Part shown: positions 30,449 through 38,448 of the stretch, in pieces | Layout of the letters: the number at the start of each line of letters is the position of its first letter | Position numbering within the stretch: position 1 is the stretch's first letter | The notes under the pieces: model-generated | What the model saw: only the letters and a program-made list of their open reading frames with translations | Databases searched by the model: none | Told to the model about the DNA's origin: nothing | Program-made: the position numbers and the translations under genes | From: Sphingomonas phyllosphaerae FA2 | GTDB taxonomy: Bacteria > Pseudomonadota > Alphaproteobacteria > Sphingomonadales > Sphingomonadaceae | NCBI RefSeq assembly: GCF_000427645.1 | Contig: NZ_KE386571.1 | Coordinates: forward strand, 1 to 64,000 | DNA: 64,000 nucleotides | Direction of reading: 5' to 3'

Positions 30449-32748
30449 CGTGGCTCCTTCGGGGTCAGTCGCACCGTATCGATGCCGTAGAGCGGGCCGC
30501 CGACCGGCGGCGCGATCGTCAGGCACAGGTCCGCCTGCGCGGTCGTCGATGCCAGCGGCGCGTCGAGCGTGAAGCGGTTCGGCGCGCTCGCGGGGTCGGG
30601 AAGCGGCAGCGCGGCGAGCACCGCGCCGGCACAGTCGCCGGCATGGACCAGCAAGGTGCCGAAGCGGGTCGGGGTATAGCGCCACACCACCTGCTCGCGC
30701 TGCGGCTGGCGAAGCGCGAAATTGCGCGGGAGCCGCCCGATCGTCACGCTGATCGAGCCGACCTGATCGAGCGGAGCGTCGGGGTAACGCCAGCAGCTGT
30801 CGAAGATGTTCATGCTGTGCGCCGGCCCGGCGGTCGCGTCGGGCGAGAGCGGGAGGCGCAGCAGGATGCCGGGGGTGGCGGTGCACGGCGGCAGCGCGGC
30901 GCTGCTGCGGGTCAGCAGCGCGGCCGGGGCGGTGTCGAAGCGGCGCGGCGCGGCGAGCGCGCGGCCGTCGGGGGCGATCGTCGTCGCGCGGATCACGCTG
31001 CCCGCCGCGACCGTCAGCGGCGTGGCATAGGCGGGGGAGGTGGCGGTGGGCGCGCTGCCGTCGGTCGTGTAGCGGATCGTGCCATAGGCCGCCTGCCGGG
31101 TCAGCGCGACCGTCACGCGCTTGGCGCGCAACGCCGCGCCGACCCCGCCGGTCACCGCGAAATCGACCGCGAAGGCGGAGTCCGCCGCGGCGATCCCTTG
31201 GCGTCGATAGCGGTCGAGCTGCGGATCGAGCCGGGTGAGGAAGGCCGGCCAGTCGCGTGCCGCCTTCGGTGACCACGCCATCTCCGCCAGCGCGGCGAGA
31301 CGCGGGAACAGCGCATGTTCGCGCTGTTCGGGGGTGACCATATATTCGGCCCAGAGATTGGCCTGTGCGCCGAGCACATGCTGCGCGCGGGCGGGCGCGA
31401 TCGCGGCGGGCAGCGGATCATAGGCATAGACGTCGGCGAGCGTCTGAATCTTCAGCCGGCCGGGCGGCTCGTCGCCGCGCGCGCTTTGCAGATTGTCGAG
31501 ATAGAGCACCGGGCCGGGCGACAGCACCACGTCATGCCCCATGTTCGCCGCCTCGATCGCGCCGGCCTCGCCGCGCCACGACATCACCGAAGCGGAGGCG
31601 GGCAGCCCGCCCTCGAGGATCTCGTCCCAGCCGATCAGGCGGCGGCCGTGGCGGGCGAGATGGTCCCCCAATTGCCCGATGAACCAGCTTTGCAGCCGTT
31701 GTTCGTCGGCGATGCCGAGCGCGCGCCTCTGCGCCTGCACCGCCGCCGAGGCCTGCCACTGGTCCTTGAGCGCCTCGTCGCCGCCGACATGGATATAGGG
31801 GGAGGGGAAGATCGCCATCACCTCGTCGAGCACGTTGCGGACGAAGGAGAGGCTGCGCGCGTCGGTGCCGAACAGATAGGGGTTGATCCCCCAGTCGCCC
31901 GACACCGGCGGACGGTCGCCGAGCACGCCGATCTCGGGATAGGCGGCGATCGCGGCCTGCGCATGGCCGGGCAGGTCGATCTCGGGGACGATCGTCACCG
32001 CGCGTGCCGCGGCATAGGCGACCAAGCCGCGCAGCTGCTCCTGCGTGTAGAAGCCGCCATATTGACCGGGCGGTGCGCCATGGTTGGGCGTTGTCGATGC
32101 GCGCCACGCGCCTTTCCGGGTCAGTTCGGGATAGCGTTTGATCTCGATCCGCCAGCCCTGATCGTCGGTCAGGTGCAACTGCAGGCGGTTGAGCTTGTGC
32201 TGCGCCATCATGTCGATGACGCGCTCGATCGCGGCGACCGGCTGCATGTGGCGCGCGACGTCGAGCATCACCCCGCGCCACGCGAAGCGCGGCCGGTCGT
32301 CGATCGCCATCGCGGGGACGGCGACCGCGTCGCCGAAGCGCGCATCGGGCGCGAGCAATTGCGCGAGCGTCATCGCCCCGTAGAAAAGGCCCGCATCGCT
32401 GACGGCGGTGACGCGGATCTCGGCGGGGGTGACGTCGAGCCGGTAATGTTCGTCGCCGGCGGTCGCCTTGCCGCCGCGGACGAAGCGGATTGCGCCCGCG
32501 CCGCGGTCGACGACGCGCAGGCGCAGGCCGCGGGTGCGGGCGACGATCTCGATCGCGCGCGCTGCTGCGTTGCGCGCGGCGGCGTCACGGCCCGGCACGA
32601 CGATCGTCGCACCATCCTCGACCCGGAACGTGCCGGTGCCCGGCGTGACCGCGGCCGGCACCGGCAGGACCGCGGCCAGCGGCGCGGCGGCGGCGGGGGC
32701 AGCGACCAGCAGCGTCGCCGCGAGCCCGATGAGGTGGCCGGTCATCAT
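30445..32748 (-). CDS. GH20 beta-N-acetylhexosaminidase
   Basis: This 767-residue protein has a Sec signal (cleaved near residue 21), an N-terminal GH20b domain and the GH20 barrel. The catalytic Asp-Glu pair sits in YIHVGGDEALKDQW (about residues 322-323). Supporting motifs are LHLTDDQGWRIEIKRYPELT, VPEIDLPGHAQA and LIGWDEILEGG. A chitobiase-C-like domain and a final beta domain with one Cys pair follow. It removes terminal GlcNAc/GalNAc in the periplasm. It lies 37 bases after the TonB receptor and overlaps GH29, so the three are cotranscribed. Confidence 0.93.
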   Translation of the reverse strand: MMTGHLIGLAATLLVAAPAAAAPLAAVLPVPAAVTPGTGTFRVEDGATIVVPGRDAAARNAAARAIEIVARTRGLRLRVVDRGAGAIRFVRGGKATAGDEHYRLDVTPAEIRVTAVSDAGLFYGAMTLAQLLAPDARFGDAVAVPAMAIDDRPRFAWRGVMLDVARHMQPVAAIERVIDMMAQHKLNRLQLHLTDDQGWRIEIKRYPELTRKGAWRASTTPNHGAPPGQYGGFYTQEQLRGLVAYAAARAVTIVPEIDLPGHAQAAIAAYPEIGVLGDRPPVSGDWGINPYLFGTDARSLSFVRNVLDEVMAIFPSPYIHVGGDEALKDQWQASAAVQAQRRALGIADEQRLQSWFIGQLGDHLARHGRRLIGWDEILEGGLPASASVMSWRGEAGAIEAANMGHDVVLSPGPVLYLDNLQSARGDEPPGRLKIQTLADVYAYDPLPAAIAPARAQHVLGAQANLWAEYMVTPEQREHALFPRLAALAEMAWSPKAARDWPAFLTRLDPQLDRYRRQGIAAADSAFAVDFAVTGGVGAALRAKRVTVALTRQAAYGTIRYTTDGSAPTATSPAYATPLTVAAGSVIRATTIAPDGRALAAPRRFDTAPAALLTRSSAALPPCTATPGILLRLPLSPDATAGPAHSMNIFDSCWRYPDAPLDQVGSISVTIGRLPRNFALRQPQREQVVWRYTPTRFGTLLVHAGDCAGAVLAALPLPDPASAPNRFTLDAPLASTTAQADLCLTIAPPVGGPLYGIDTVRLTPKEPR

Positions 32749-32785
32749 TCGCTCTCCCGATCGTGGCGGCGCCGCCCGCGGGGCA

Positions 32786-35700
32786 TCAGAACCGCGTCGT
32801 CGCCGACACGGAGATCATCCGCCCCAGCGTGTCATAGCGCTGCGGGATCGTATTGCCGCGCGACAGCGCATAGTCATAGGTGTTGGTGAGGATCGGCTGC
32901 TGCCGGTCGAACAGATTGTTGACGGCCGCGGTCAGCGTCAGCCCGTCAGCGATGTTGAACGCCAGCGCGAGGTCGAAGTAATTGTACGCCGGGATGCGCG
33001 TGAAGTCGGCGACGGCGGTCTCCGGCTTCGAGTTCGGGCCGCCGTTCTGCCCGGCGGTGGTGCCGGCGATGTAGCGCCACGCCAGCGAGGCGCTGAACAC
33101 CTCGTCCTGCGTCGTATAGGTGGCGCGGGCATTGTGGACCCAGCGCGGCGCGGGCTGCGGGCACGACCCGCCGAAATAGCCGACGCAATTGATGCGCGGC
33201 TGGTTGACCGCCGCCTGTCCGCCCTGATCGGTGGTCAGCGTGCCGTTCATCAGCAGGTCGAGCTTGCCCGCTTTCTCGCCGAAGCGCAGCGAATATTGCG
33301 CCTGGAAGTCGTAGCCCTCGGCATAGAGACGGTAGGCGTTGAGGTTGCCGCCCTGAATATAGCCGCCGGCGCCACTGGTGCTGGTCAGCTGATAGGTGGT
33401 CGGGTCGCGCACCAGCCGCGTGCAATAATAAGGATCGCCGGTGATGACGCAGCCGTCGACCGCGAAGCTGGCGCCGAGATAGCTGATCACGTCGTTGACC
33501 TGAATTTTATAGCGATCGACCGAGAGGCTGAAGCGCGGCAGGAAGCGCGGGGTCAGCACGAAGCCATAGGTGGTGGTGCGCGCATCCTCGGGGACGATCG
33601 GGGTGCCGTTGTTGCGCTGGCGACAGACGTCGTCGACGCAGCGGATGCTGCCGGGCACGCCGGCGGCGAGGCCGTTGCCGTAGAGATTGTCGGGCAGCCC
33701 GGTCAGCCGGCACGCCTCGCGGCTGGCGAGCGGCGCGACGCCGTTGACGCTGGCGCACGGATCGACGATCGTCGCATTCTGGTAGCTGATCGTCTGATTG
33801 GCCTCGCGCAGCCCCGGCGCGCGCGCGGCGCGGTTGCGGCCGAAGCGGAAGGTGATGTCCTCGCTGGGCGAATAGACCGCCTCGATCTTCCAGGTGTTGA
33901 AGGTCTCGGGATTGGTGCTGTACTTGGACAGGCGATAGCCGCCGTTCACCTGCAACAGCTTGATGAGCGACACGTCCTGCACCAGCGGCAGCTGCGCCTC
34001 GACATTGCCCTCGACCACGTCCTGTTCGGCGAACCGGTCGGCGACCCCGCCATAGACCTCGATGAAGCGCGCGTTCTGGAGCCCGCGTTCCTGCTGCTTG
34101 CGATATTCGGCGCCGATCGCGATCGCGAGCCCCTGTTCGGCGAAGGGCGAGCGGATGCCGTAGCGGGTCAGGTCGGTGGTGAGGTTGGCAGTGACGTCGT
34201 AGAATTTGGCGCGCAGGTCGCTGTTGCCGAGCCCCTCGTTGAACAGATAGTTGCTCAGCGCGGCGCTGCCGGGATTGTTGGCGACGAAGACGTTGAGCGG
34301 GACGCACGCCGGATCGCTGCCGTCGACCACCGAGCGGCAGGTCGGCACGCCGCCGACGTTGACGACGTCGAGCGCACGGTTGACGTGCGCGGTGACCGGG
34401 TTGCCGCCCGGCTGCCACAATTGCCGGCTCTCGTCGTAGACGCCGCCGATATCGTAGCGCCATCCTTCCGCGATCTCGCCGCGCACCGAGGCGTTGATGC
34501 GCGTCTGCGTGTTGGTGAACGTCTCCTTGTCGCGGTCGCCGGCCAGCCCGGGGAAGCCATATTGCACGCCGAGCGGCGCGAAGGCGGTGGTCCCGGCGGT
34601 AGTGCCGCAGATCGTCTGTGCCTGCGAGGCGGACAGGAAGGGATTGTCGCAATTTACCCGATAGGTGCCCTGCACATACGGGCCGTAGAGCAGGTTGGCG
34701 GATTTATCGCGCAGGTACATGACGCCGAGCGAGAATTCGGCGGCCGACGACGCCTTGAAGTTGATGAACCCGCCGGCGTTGTAACGCTCATAGCCGCGCG
34801 CGGCGAGCCGGTCGCCCTGATTGGCGTAGCCGGGGATCGTCGCGGCTGGCGCGAAGGTGCCGGGGCTGCCGGTGACGTTCGAGTAATTGACGCCGTTGGC
34901 GGTCAGCGTGCCGTTGGGCGAGGCGGCGGTGACGCCGCAGATCAGGTTGTTGACGCGCAGCGGGTTGCCGGTGTCGCGGCGCAGCTGGCAGCCCGAAGCG
35001 TCGCGGTCGCGGAACAGGATGCCGTCGGCGGTACGGTAGGTGCCGTAGACCGAGACGTTGAGCCGGTCGTCGAGGAAATTGTGCCCCCAGGTGGCGCTGA
35101 GATCGGCGCGCCTGCCGTCGTTGGTCATGCCGGTCGGCGTCGTGATCCCGTAGCGCGCGGCGACCGGCGTCGAGACGTTGTTACGGTTGTTGTGGTTGTA
35201 GAAGCTGTAATTGGCCGACAATTGCAGCCCGGTGAAATTGCGCTTGATGACATAATTGACGACGCCCGCGATCGCATCGGAGCCATAGACCGACGACGCG
35301 CCCCCGGTCAGCACGTCGACGCGCTCGACCAGCGACACCGGGATCAGGTTGGTGTCGACCGACTCCGTCCCCGCGATCCGCTGCCCGTTGATGAGTGACA
35401 AAGTGCGGTTGAAGTCGAGCCCGCGTAGCTTGACGCCGCGCTGCTGACCGTTGCTCTGCTGGTAGTTCTGTTGCGCATCGGGCTGGACCTGCCCGAGCCG
35501 GTTGGTCACTTCCTCGAGATTGACCGCGCCCTGCGCCCTGATCTCCGAGGTGGTGACTGTGGTGATCGGGCTGGCGGACTTCAGGTTCGGGCGGACGATG
35601 CGCGTGCCGGTGACGACGATGTCGACCGCACCGGCCGGCTCCTGCGCGGCCGGCTCGCCCGTGATCGCCGCGGCGCGCGCCGGTTCGCCCTGATCGATCT

Positions 35701-36070
35701 GCCCGAGCGTGCTGAGCGCGGCGGGAGACGGCGCAGCCGGCTGCGCGCTGACCACGAACACGCCCTGCTGGGTGCGCGACGCGGCGAAGCCGCTGTTGCG
35801 GAGCATCTGGGTGAGCGCGGCGCCGACCGGCATCGTGCCGGACACGGCCGGCGCGCGGCGCGACGCGAGCCGCGCCTCGTCGAAGACGATCTGGATATGC
35901 GCCTGCTGCGCCAGCGTGCGCAGCGCCTGCGCGAGCGGCTGCGGGCGAACGTCGATCGGCACCGCGGCCTGTTGCGCCTGCGCCGGGGACGCCGCGATCA
36001 GCAGCGCCGCTGCCAGCGCCAGCGTGCTCGACCGCGCGCCGATGATACCAAATCCACTCCTGCCGGTCAT
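32786..36070 (-). CDS. TonB-dependent receptor with STN signalling domain
   Basis: This 1094-residue outer-membrane receptor has a Sec signal (to about 32). The STN domain (about 38-110, IDVRPQPLAQALRTLAQQ) contacts a FecR protein. A plug starts near IVVTGTRIVRPNLKSASPITTVTTSEI, and a 22-strand barrel ends in Phe (ISVSATTRF). Repeated NLI, NNRN and aromatic-girdle segments fit the class. STN receptors both import a ligand and signal through FecR to a FecI sigma factor, and both genes lie immediately upstream. The linked GH20 and GH29 indicate an oligosaccharide ligand. Confidence 0.93.
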   Translation of the reverse strand: MTGRSGFGIIGARSSTLALAAALLIAASPAQAQQAAVPIDVRPQPLAQALRTLAQQAHIQIVFDEARLASRRAPAVSGTMPVGAALTQMLRNSGFAASRTQQGVFVVSAQPAAPSPAALSTLGQIDQGEPARAAAITGEPAAQEPAGAVDIVVTGTRIVRPNLKSASPITTVTTSEIRAQGAVNLEEVTNRLGQVQPDAQQNYQQSNGQQRGVKLRGLDFNRTLSLINGQRIAGTESVDTNLIPVSLVERVDVLTGGASSVYGSDAIAGVVNYVIKRNFTGLQLSANYSFYNHNNRNNVSTPVAARYGITTPTGMTNDGRRADLSATWGHNFLDDRLNVSVYGTYRTADGILFRDRDASGCQLRRDTGNPLRVNNLICGVTAASPNGTLTANGVNYSNVTGSPGTFAPAATIPGYANQGDRLAARGYERYNAGGFINFKASSAAEFSLGVMYLRDKSANLLYGPYVQGTYRVNCDNPFLSASQAQTICGTTAGTTAFAPLGVQYGFPGLAGDRDKETFTNTQTRINASVRGEIAEGWRYDIGGVYDESRQLWQPGGNPVTAHVNRALDVVNVGGVPTCRSVVDGSDPACVPLNVFVANNPGSAALSNYLFNEGLGNSDLRAKFYDVTANLTTDLTRYGIRSPFAEQGLAIAIGAEYRKQQERGLQNARFIEVYGGVADRFAEQDVVEGNVEAQLPLVQDVSLIKLLQVNGGYRLSKYSTNPETFNTWKIEAVYSPSEDITFRFGRNRAARAPGLREANQTISYQNATIVDPCASVNGVAPLASREACRLTGLPDNLYGNGLAAGVPGSIRCVDDVCRQRNNGTPIVPEDARTTTYGFVLTPRFLPRFSLSVDRYKIQVNDVISYLGASFAVDGCVITGDPYYCTRLVRDPTTYQLTSTSGAGGYIQGGNLNAYRLYAEGYDFQAQYSLRFGEKAGKLDLLMNGTLTTDQGGQAAVNQPRINCVGYFGGSCPQPAPRWVHNARATYTTQDEVFSASLAWRYIAGTTAGQNGGPNSKPETAVADFTRIPAYNYFDLALAFNIADGLTLTAAVNNLFDRQQPILTNTYDYALSRGNTIPQRYDTLGRMISVSATTRF

Positions 36071-36124
36071 ACCGCCCCCATTTTATCTGGTTACCGGAAT
36101 ATGACGTGTGACGATGCAAAACCC

Positions 36125-37213
36125 TCAGCGCAGGGCGGAACTTTTTTGCGACCCTGTCGTGATCGCGACGTCTCGAGCGAAATTGGTATGGTCGTCACGG
36201 CGCGGTGTCAGCAGGATGTCGCGCTCCGAGACGACTGCTTTTACCGGAAAGGCCGCGACCACGCCCTGCACGAACGCATCGGTATCGCCGGTGTTGAACA
36301 CGCCGCTGACCCGCATGTCGGCAGCCTGTGGCGCGACGGCGATCGGCTTGCCGACATTGTAGCGGTTGACGCGCTGGACCGCGACGCTCAGCGGCTCGCT
36401 GGCGAACGATAATTGCCCGCCGCCCGGTCGATCGCCGATCGACGCGGCGCGCAGCACCGCATCCGGGGCGTCGTCGGACAGGATCAGCTCGCGTCCCGGG
36501 GTCAGCGCCTGTTCGGCAGGCTGGCGCGCCCCCGCGACCCGCGCGAGCTGCGCTGACGGACCGCCGCCGCGATCGCGCAGCACCGCGACATGCCCCTCGT
36601 AGAGCGCCACGCGCACCTCGCGCGCCAGCCGCTCGACCGAGAAAGCGGTGCCGACCGCCACCACCACGCTGCTGCCGCTGGTCACCGCAAACGGCCGCAA
36701 CGGGTTCCTCGCGACCTTGAAACTGGCGCGCCCGCGTTCGAGCGTCAGGTCGCGCCGGTCGTCGCCGAACCGCACGCGCACCGCGCTGTCGGCATCCAGC
36801 ACCATCGTCGATCCGTCAGCGAGCACCACCGCGCGCTGTTCGCCGACGCGGGTCTCGTACAGCGTCGCGCGCTCGCGCAGCAGCAGCGTGACGCCGATCG
36901 CCAGCAATACCGCCGCCGCGACGGCCAGCCATGGCGCGATGCGCCCGCGCGGCGGGGCCCAGCGCCGCCGGCCCGCCGCCTGCACCGCCGCAAGCGCCTG
37001 TTGGCGCAGCGGCAGCAGCTCGGGCGCGTGCGCGTCGAGCGCGATCCCGTCCCACAGCCGCCGCACGCGGGCGAAGCGTTCGCGATGCACCGGGTCCTGT
37101 GCCAGCCACGCGTCGAGCGCCTGCTGCTCGGCGGGGGTCGGCTCGGCCTCGTGGAGCCGCAGGCACCAGGCGATGGCCTGATCCTCGATCTCCTGTTTGC
37201 GCTCGGTGCTCAT
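36125..37213 (-). CDS. FecR-family anti-sigma/sigma regulator
   Basis: This 362-residue inner-membrane protein has an N-terminal cytoplasmic FecR_N domain (about 8-55, with the conserved W in AIAWCLRLH). One membrane helix follows at about 92-111 (WLAVAAAVLLAIGVTLLL), then a FecR domain (about 118-215) and a C-terminal DUF4974/STN-contacting region (SFASEPLSVAVQRVNRYN). It senses the receptor's signal and controls the FecI sigma factor. Its ATG overlaps the sigma stop (ATGA), ensuring equal production. Confidence 0.92.
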   Translation of the reverse strand: MSTERKQEIEDQAIAWCLRLHEAEPTPAEQQALDAWLAQDPVHRERFARVRRLWDGIALDAHAPELLPLRQQALAAVQAAGRRRWAPPRGRIAPWLAVAAAVLLAIGVTLLLRERATLYETRVGEQRAVVLADGSTMVLDADSAVRVRFGDDRRDLTLERGRASFKVARNPLRPFAVTSGSSVVVAVGTAFSVERLAREVRVALYEGHVAVLRDRGGGPSAQLARVAGARQPAEQALTPGRELILSDDAPDAVLRAASIGDRPGGGQLSFASEPLSVAVQRVNRYNVGKPIAVAPQAADMRVSGVFNTGDTDAFVQGVVAAFPVKAVVSERDILLTPRRDDHTNFARDVAITTGSQKSSALR

Positions 37214-37737
37214 CGTTCGCCTCCCGCATCGCGCAGCAAGGTTCGCATCGCGGTGGCGATATGCTTCTCTACCGCGCTGACGGAGATGCCGAACGTCTCG
37301 GCGATCCCCTTCCGCGGCATTCCTTCGAGGCGGTACAGGATGAAGATGTGGCGGGTCCGTTCGGGAAGGGTGTTGAGCACCGCGGCGACGCGGCCGACGC
37401 TCTCGCGCGCCTCGAGCAGCCGCGCGGCGTCGAGCTGGTCGATGTCGGCCTCGCGCCCCGGATCGTCGTGGCGGTGGAAGCGCGAGCGGACCGTTTCGCG
37501 GCGGTAATGGTCGTTGACGAGGTTGGCGGCAATGCGGAAGATGTAGGCTTCGGGATTGTCGACGACATGCGGTGGCCCGGCAGCGAGCCGGCAGAACAGG
37601 TCCTGCGTCAGATCCTCGGCATGAGAAGGGTCGCGCAGCCGTCGCTGAAAAAATGCGATCAACGCCGGACGGAGTCGACCGGACAATGCCAGCAGGTCCG
37701 CAGACAAGGCCCTTGGTTGAGGTCGATCCATTCGCAT
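37210..37737 (-). CDS. FecI-type ECF sigma factor
   Basis: This 175-residue protein has sigma region 2 (PSHAEDLTQDLFCRLAAG, about 36-100) and region 4 (LPERTRHIFILYRLEGMPRKGIAETFGISVSAVEKHIATAM). ECF sigma factors of this type direct transcription of the linked receptor operon. The start at ATG 37737 (or 37731) has no clear ribosome-binding site. An IS5 remnant begins only 86 bases upstream, so part of the native promoter region may be lost. Confidence 0.92.
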   Translation of the reverse strand: MRMDRPQPRALSADLLALSGRLRPALIAFFQRRLRDPSHAEDLTQDLFCRLAAGPPHVVDNPEAYIFRIAANLVNDHYRRETVRSRFHRHDDPGREADIDQLDAARLLEARESVGRVAAVLNTLPERTRHIFILYRLEGMPRKGIAETFGISVSAVEKHIATAMRTLLRDAGGER

Positions 37738-37822
37738 AGAGAGTAGACGGGTGAGCGGTCTAAAGACACAGTGGCATCCACGAATTTCGTCGCTTGCACT
37801 TTTGAAAGGTTAATGTTGGGCG

Positions 37823-38284
37823 CGTTCGCATCGGCGACGGCATGGAGCTTCGTGTTCATGCCACCTTTGGTGCGTCCGATAAGGCGGCCGAGATCCCCTT
37901 TTTAACCCGCAGGCTCGATGCCGTGCGGTGCGCCTTCAGGTAGCTTGCGTCGATCATGACGATCTTGGGCTCGGCATTGCCCGCAGCCAGCCCCTCCATC
38001 ATGCGCGTGAACACGCCACGCTCGCCCCAGCGCTTCCATCGATTGTACAGCGTCTTGTAAGGACCAAAGCGCTGGGCGCATCTCGCCAGCGCAGCCCATT
38101 GCGGTTGACGAAGACGATGCCGCTCAGCACCCGCGCTCATCCACCCGAGGCCTGCCGTGACTTTTGAAAAGAACGGCCGCAGCCGCTAAATCTGCTCGTC
38201 CGTCCGCCAAGACAGGTCGCTCATTCCGGTCTCCTTGCGGAGCCTGAATCAGGTCGCAACGCTCACATTAATGGGCCCTGGCCC
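37823..38284 (-). mobile_element. Truncated IS5-family element
   Basis: The right boundary is an IS5-type end (minus strand GGGCCAGGGCCCATTAATG, from 38284) flanked by TA. The transposase N-terminal half is recognisable (RFGPYKTLYNRWKRWGERGVF, IVMIDASYLKAHRTASSLRVKKG), as is the start of the second half (GGMNTKLHAVADAN). The homology to the element at 10287-11122 ends at about 37823, so the C-terminal DDE half and the other end are deleted. Frames are interrupted. It lies between the fecI-like gene and GH92 copy 1. Confidence 0.8.
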
Positions 38285-38448
38285 TAGACTGACAGTACCC
38301 ATCGGCTTGCTTGCCTCGTCTGCGCTCATGGGTGTGCTTGTCCCTGTAAGTAGATGTTCAAAGGCCCGTTCGTCGGTGACGGCTTGATTGGCAAGCTCGC
38401 GCCGAGGTTTATTCGGCGGTGGCACCTCGCGTACGTTTTCCGGCGCGA

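Noticed and set aside
32468-35398. Very long plus-strand open frame (976 codons) opposite the TonB receptor and GH20 genes
   Set aside because: Its translation is Arg/Ala/Val-rich without domains, it is fully antisense to well-supported genes, and it is explained by codon bias in GC-rich DNA. The same applies to 28430-30490 and 31315-32889.
38281-38300. TAGACTGACAG next to the IS5 remnant resembles an IS6 right end
   Set aside because: Only about 14 of 16 bases match and no further IS6 sequence is present, so chance cannot be excluded.
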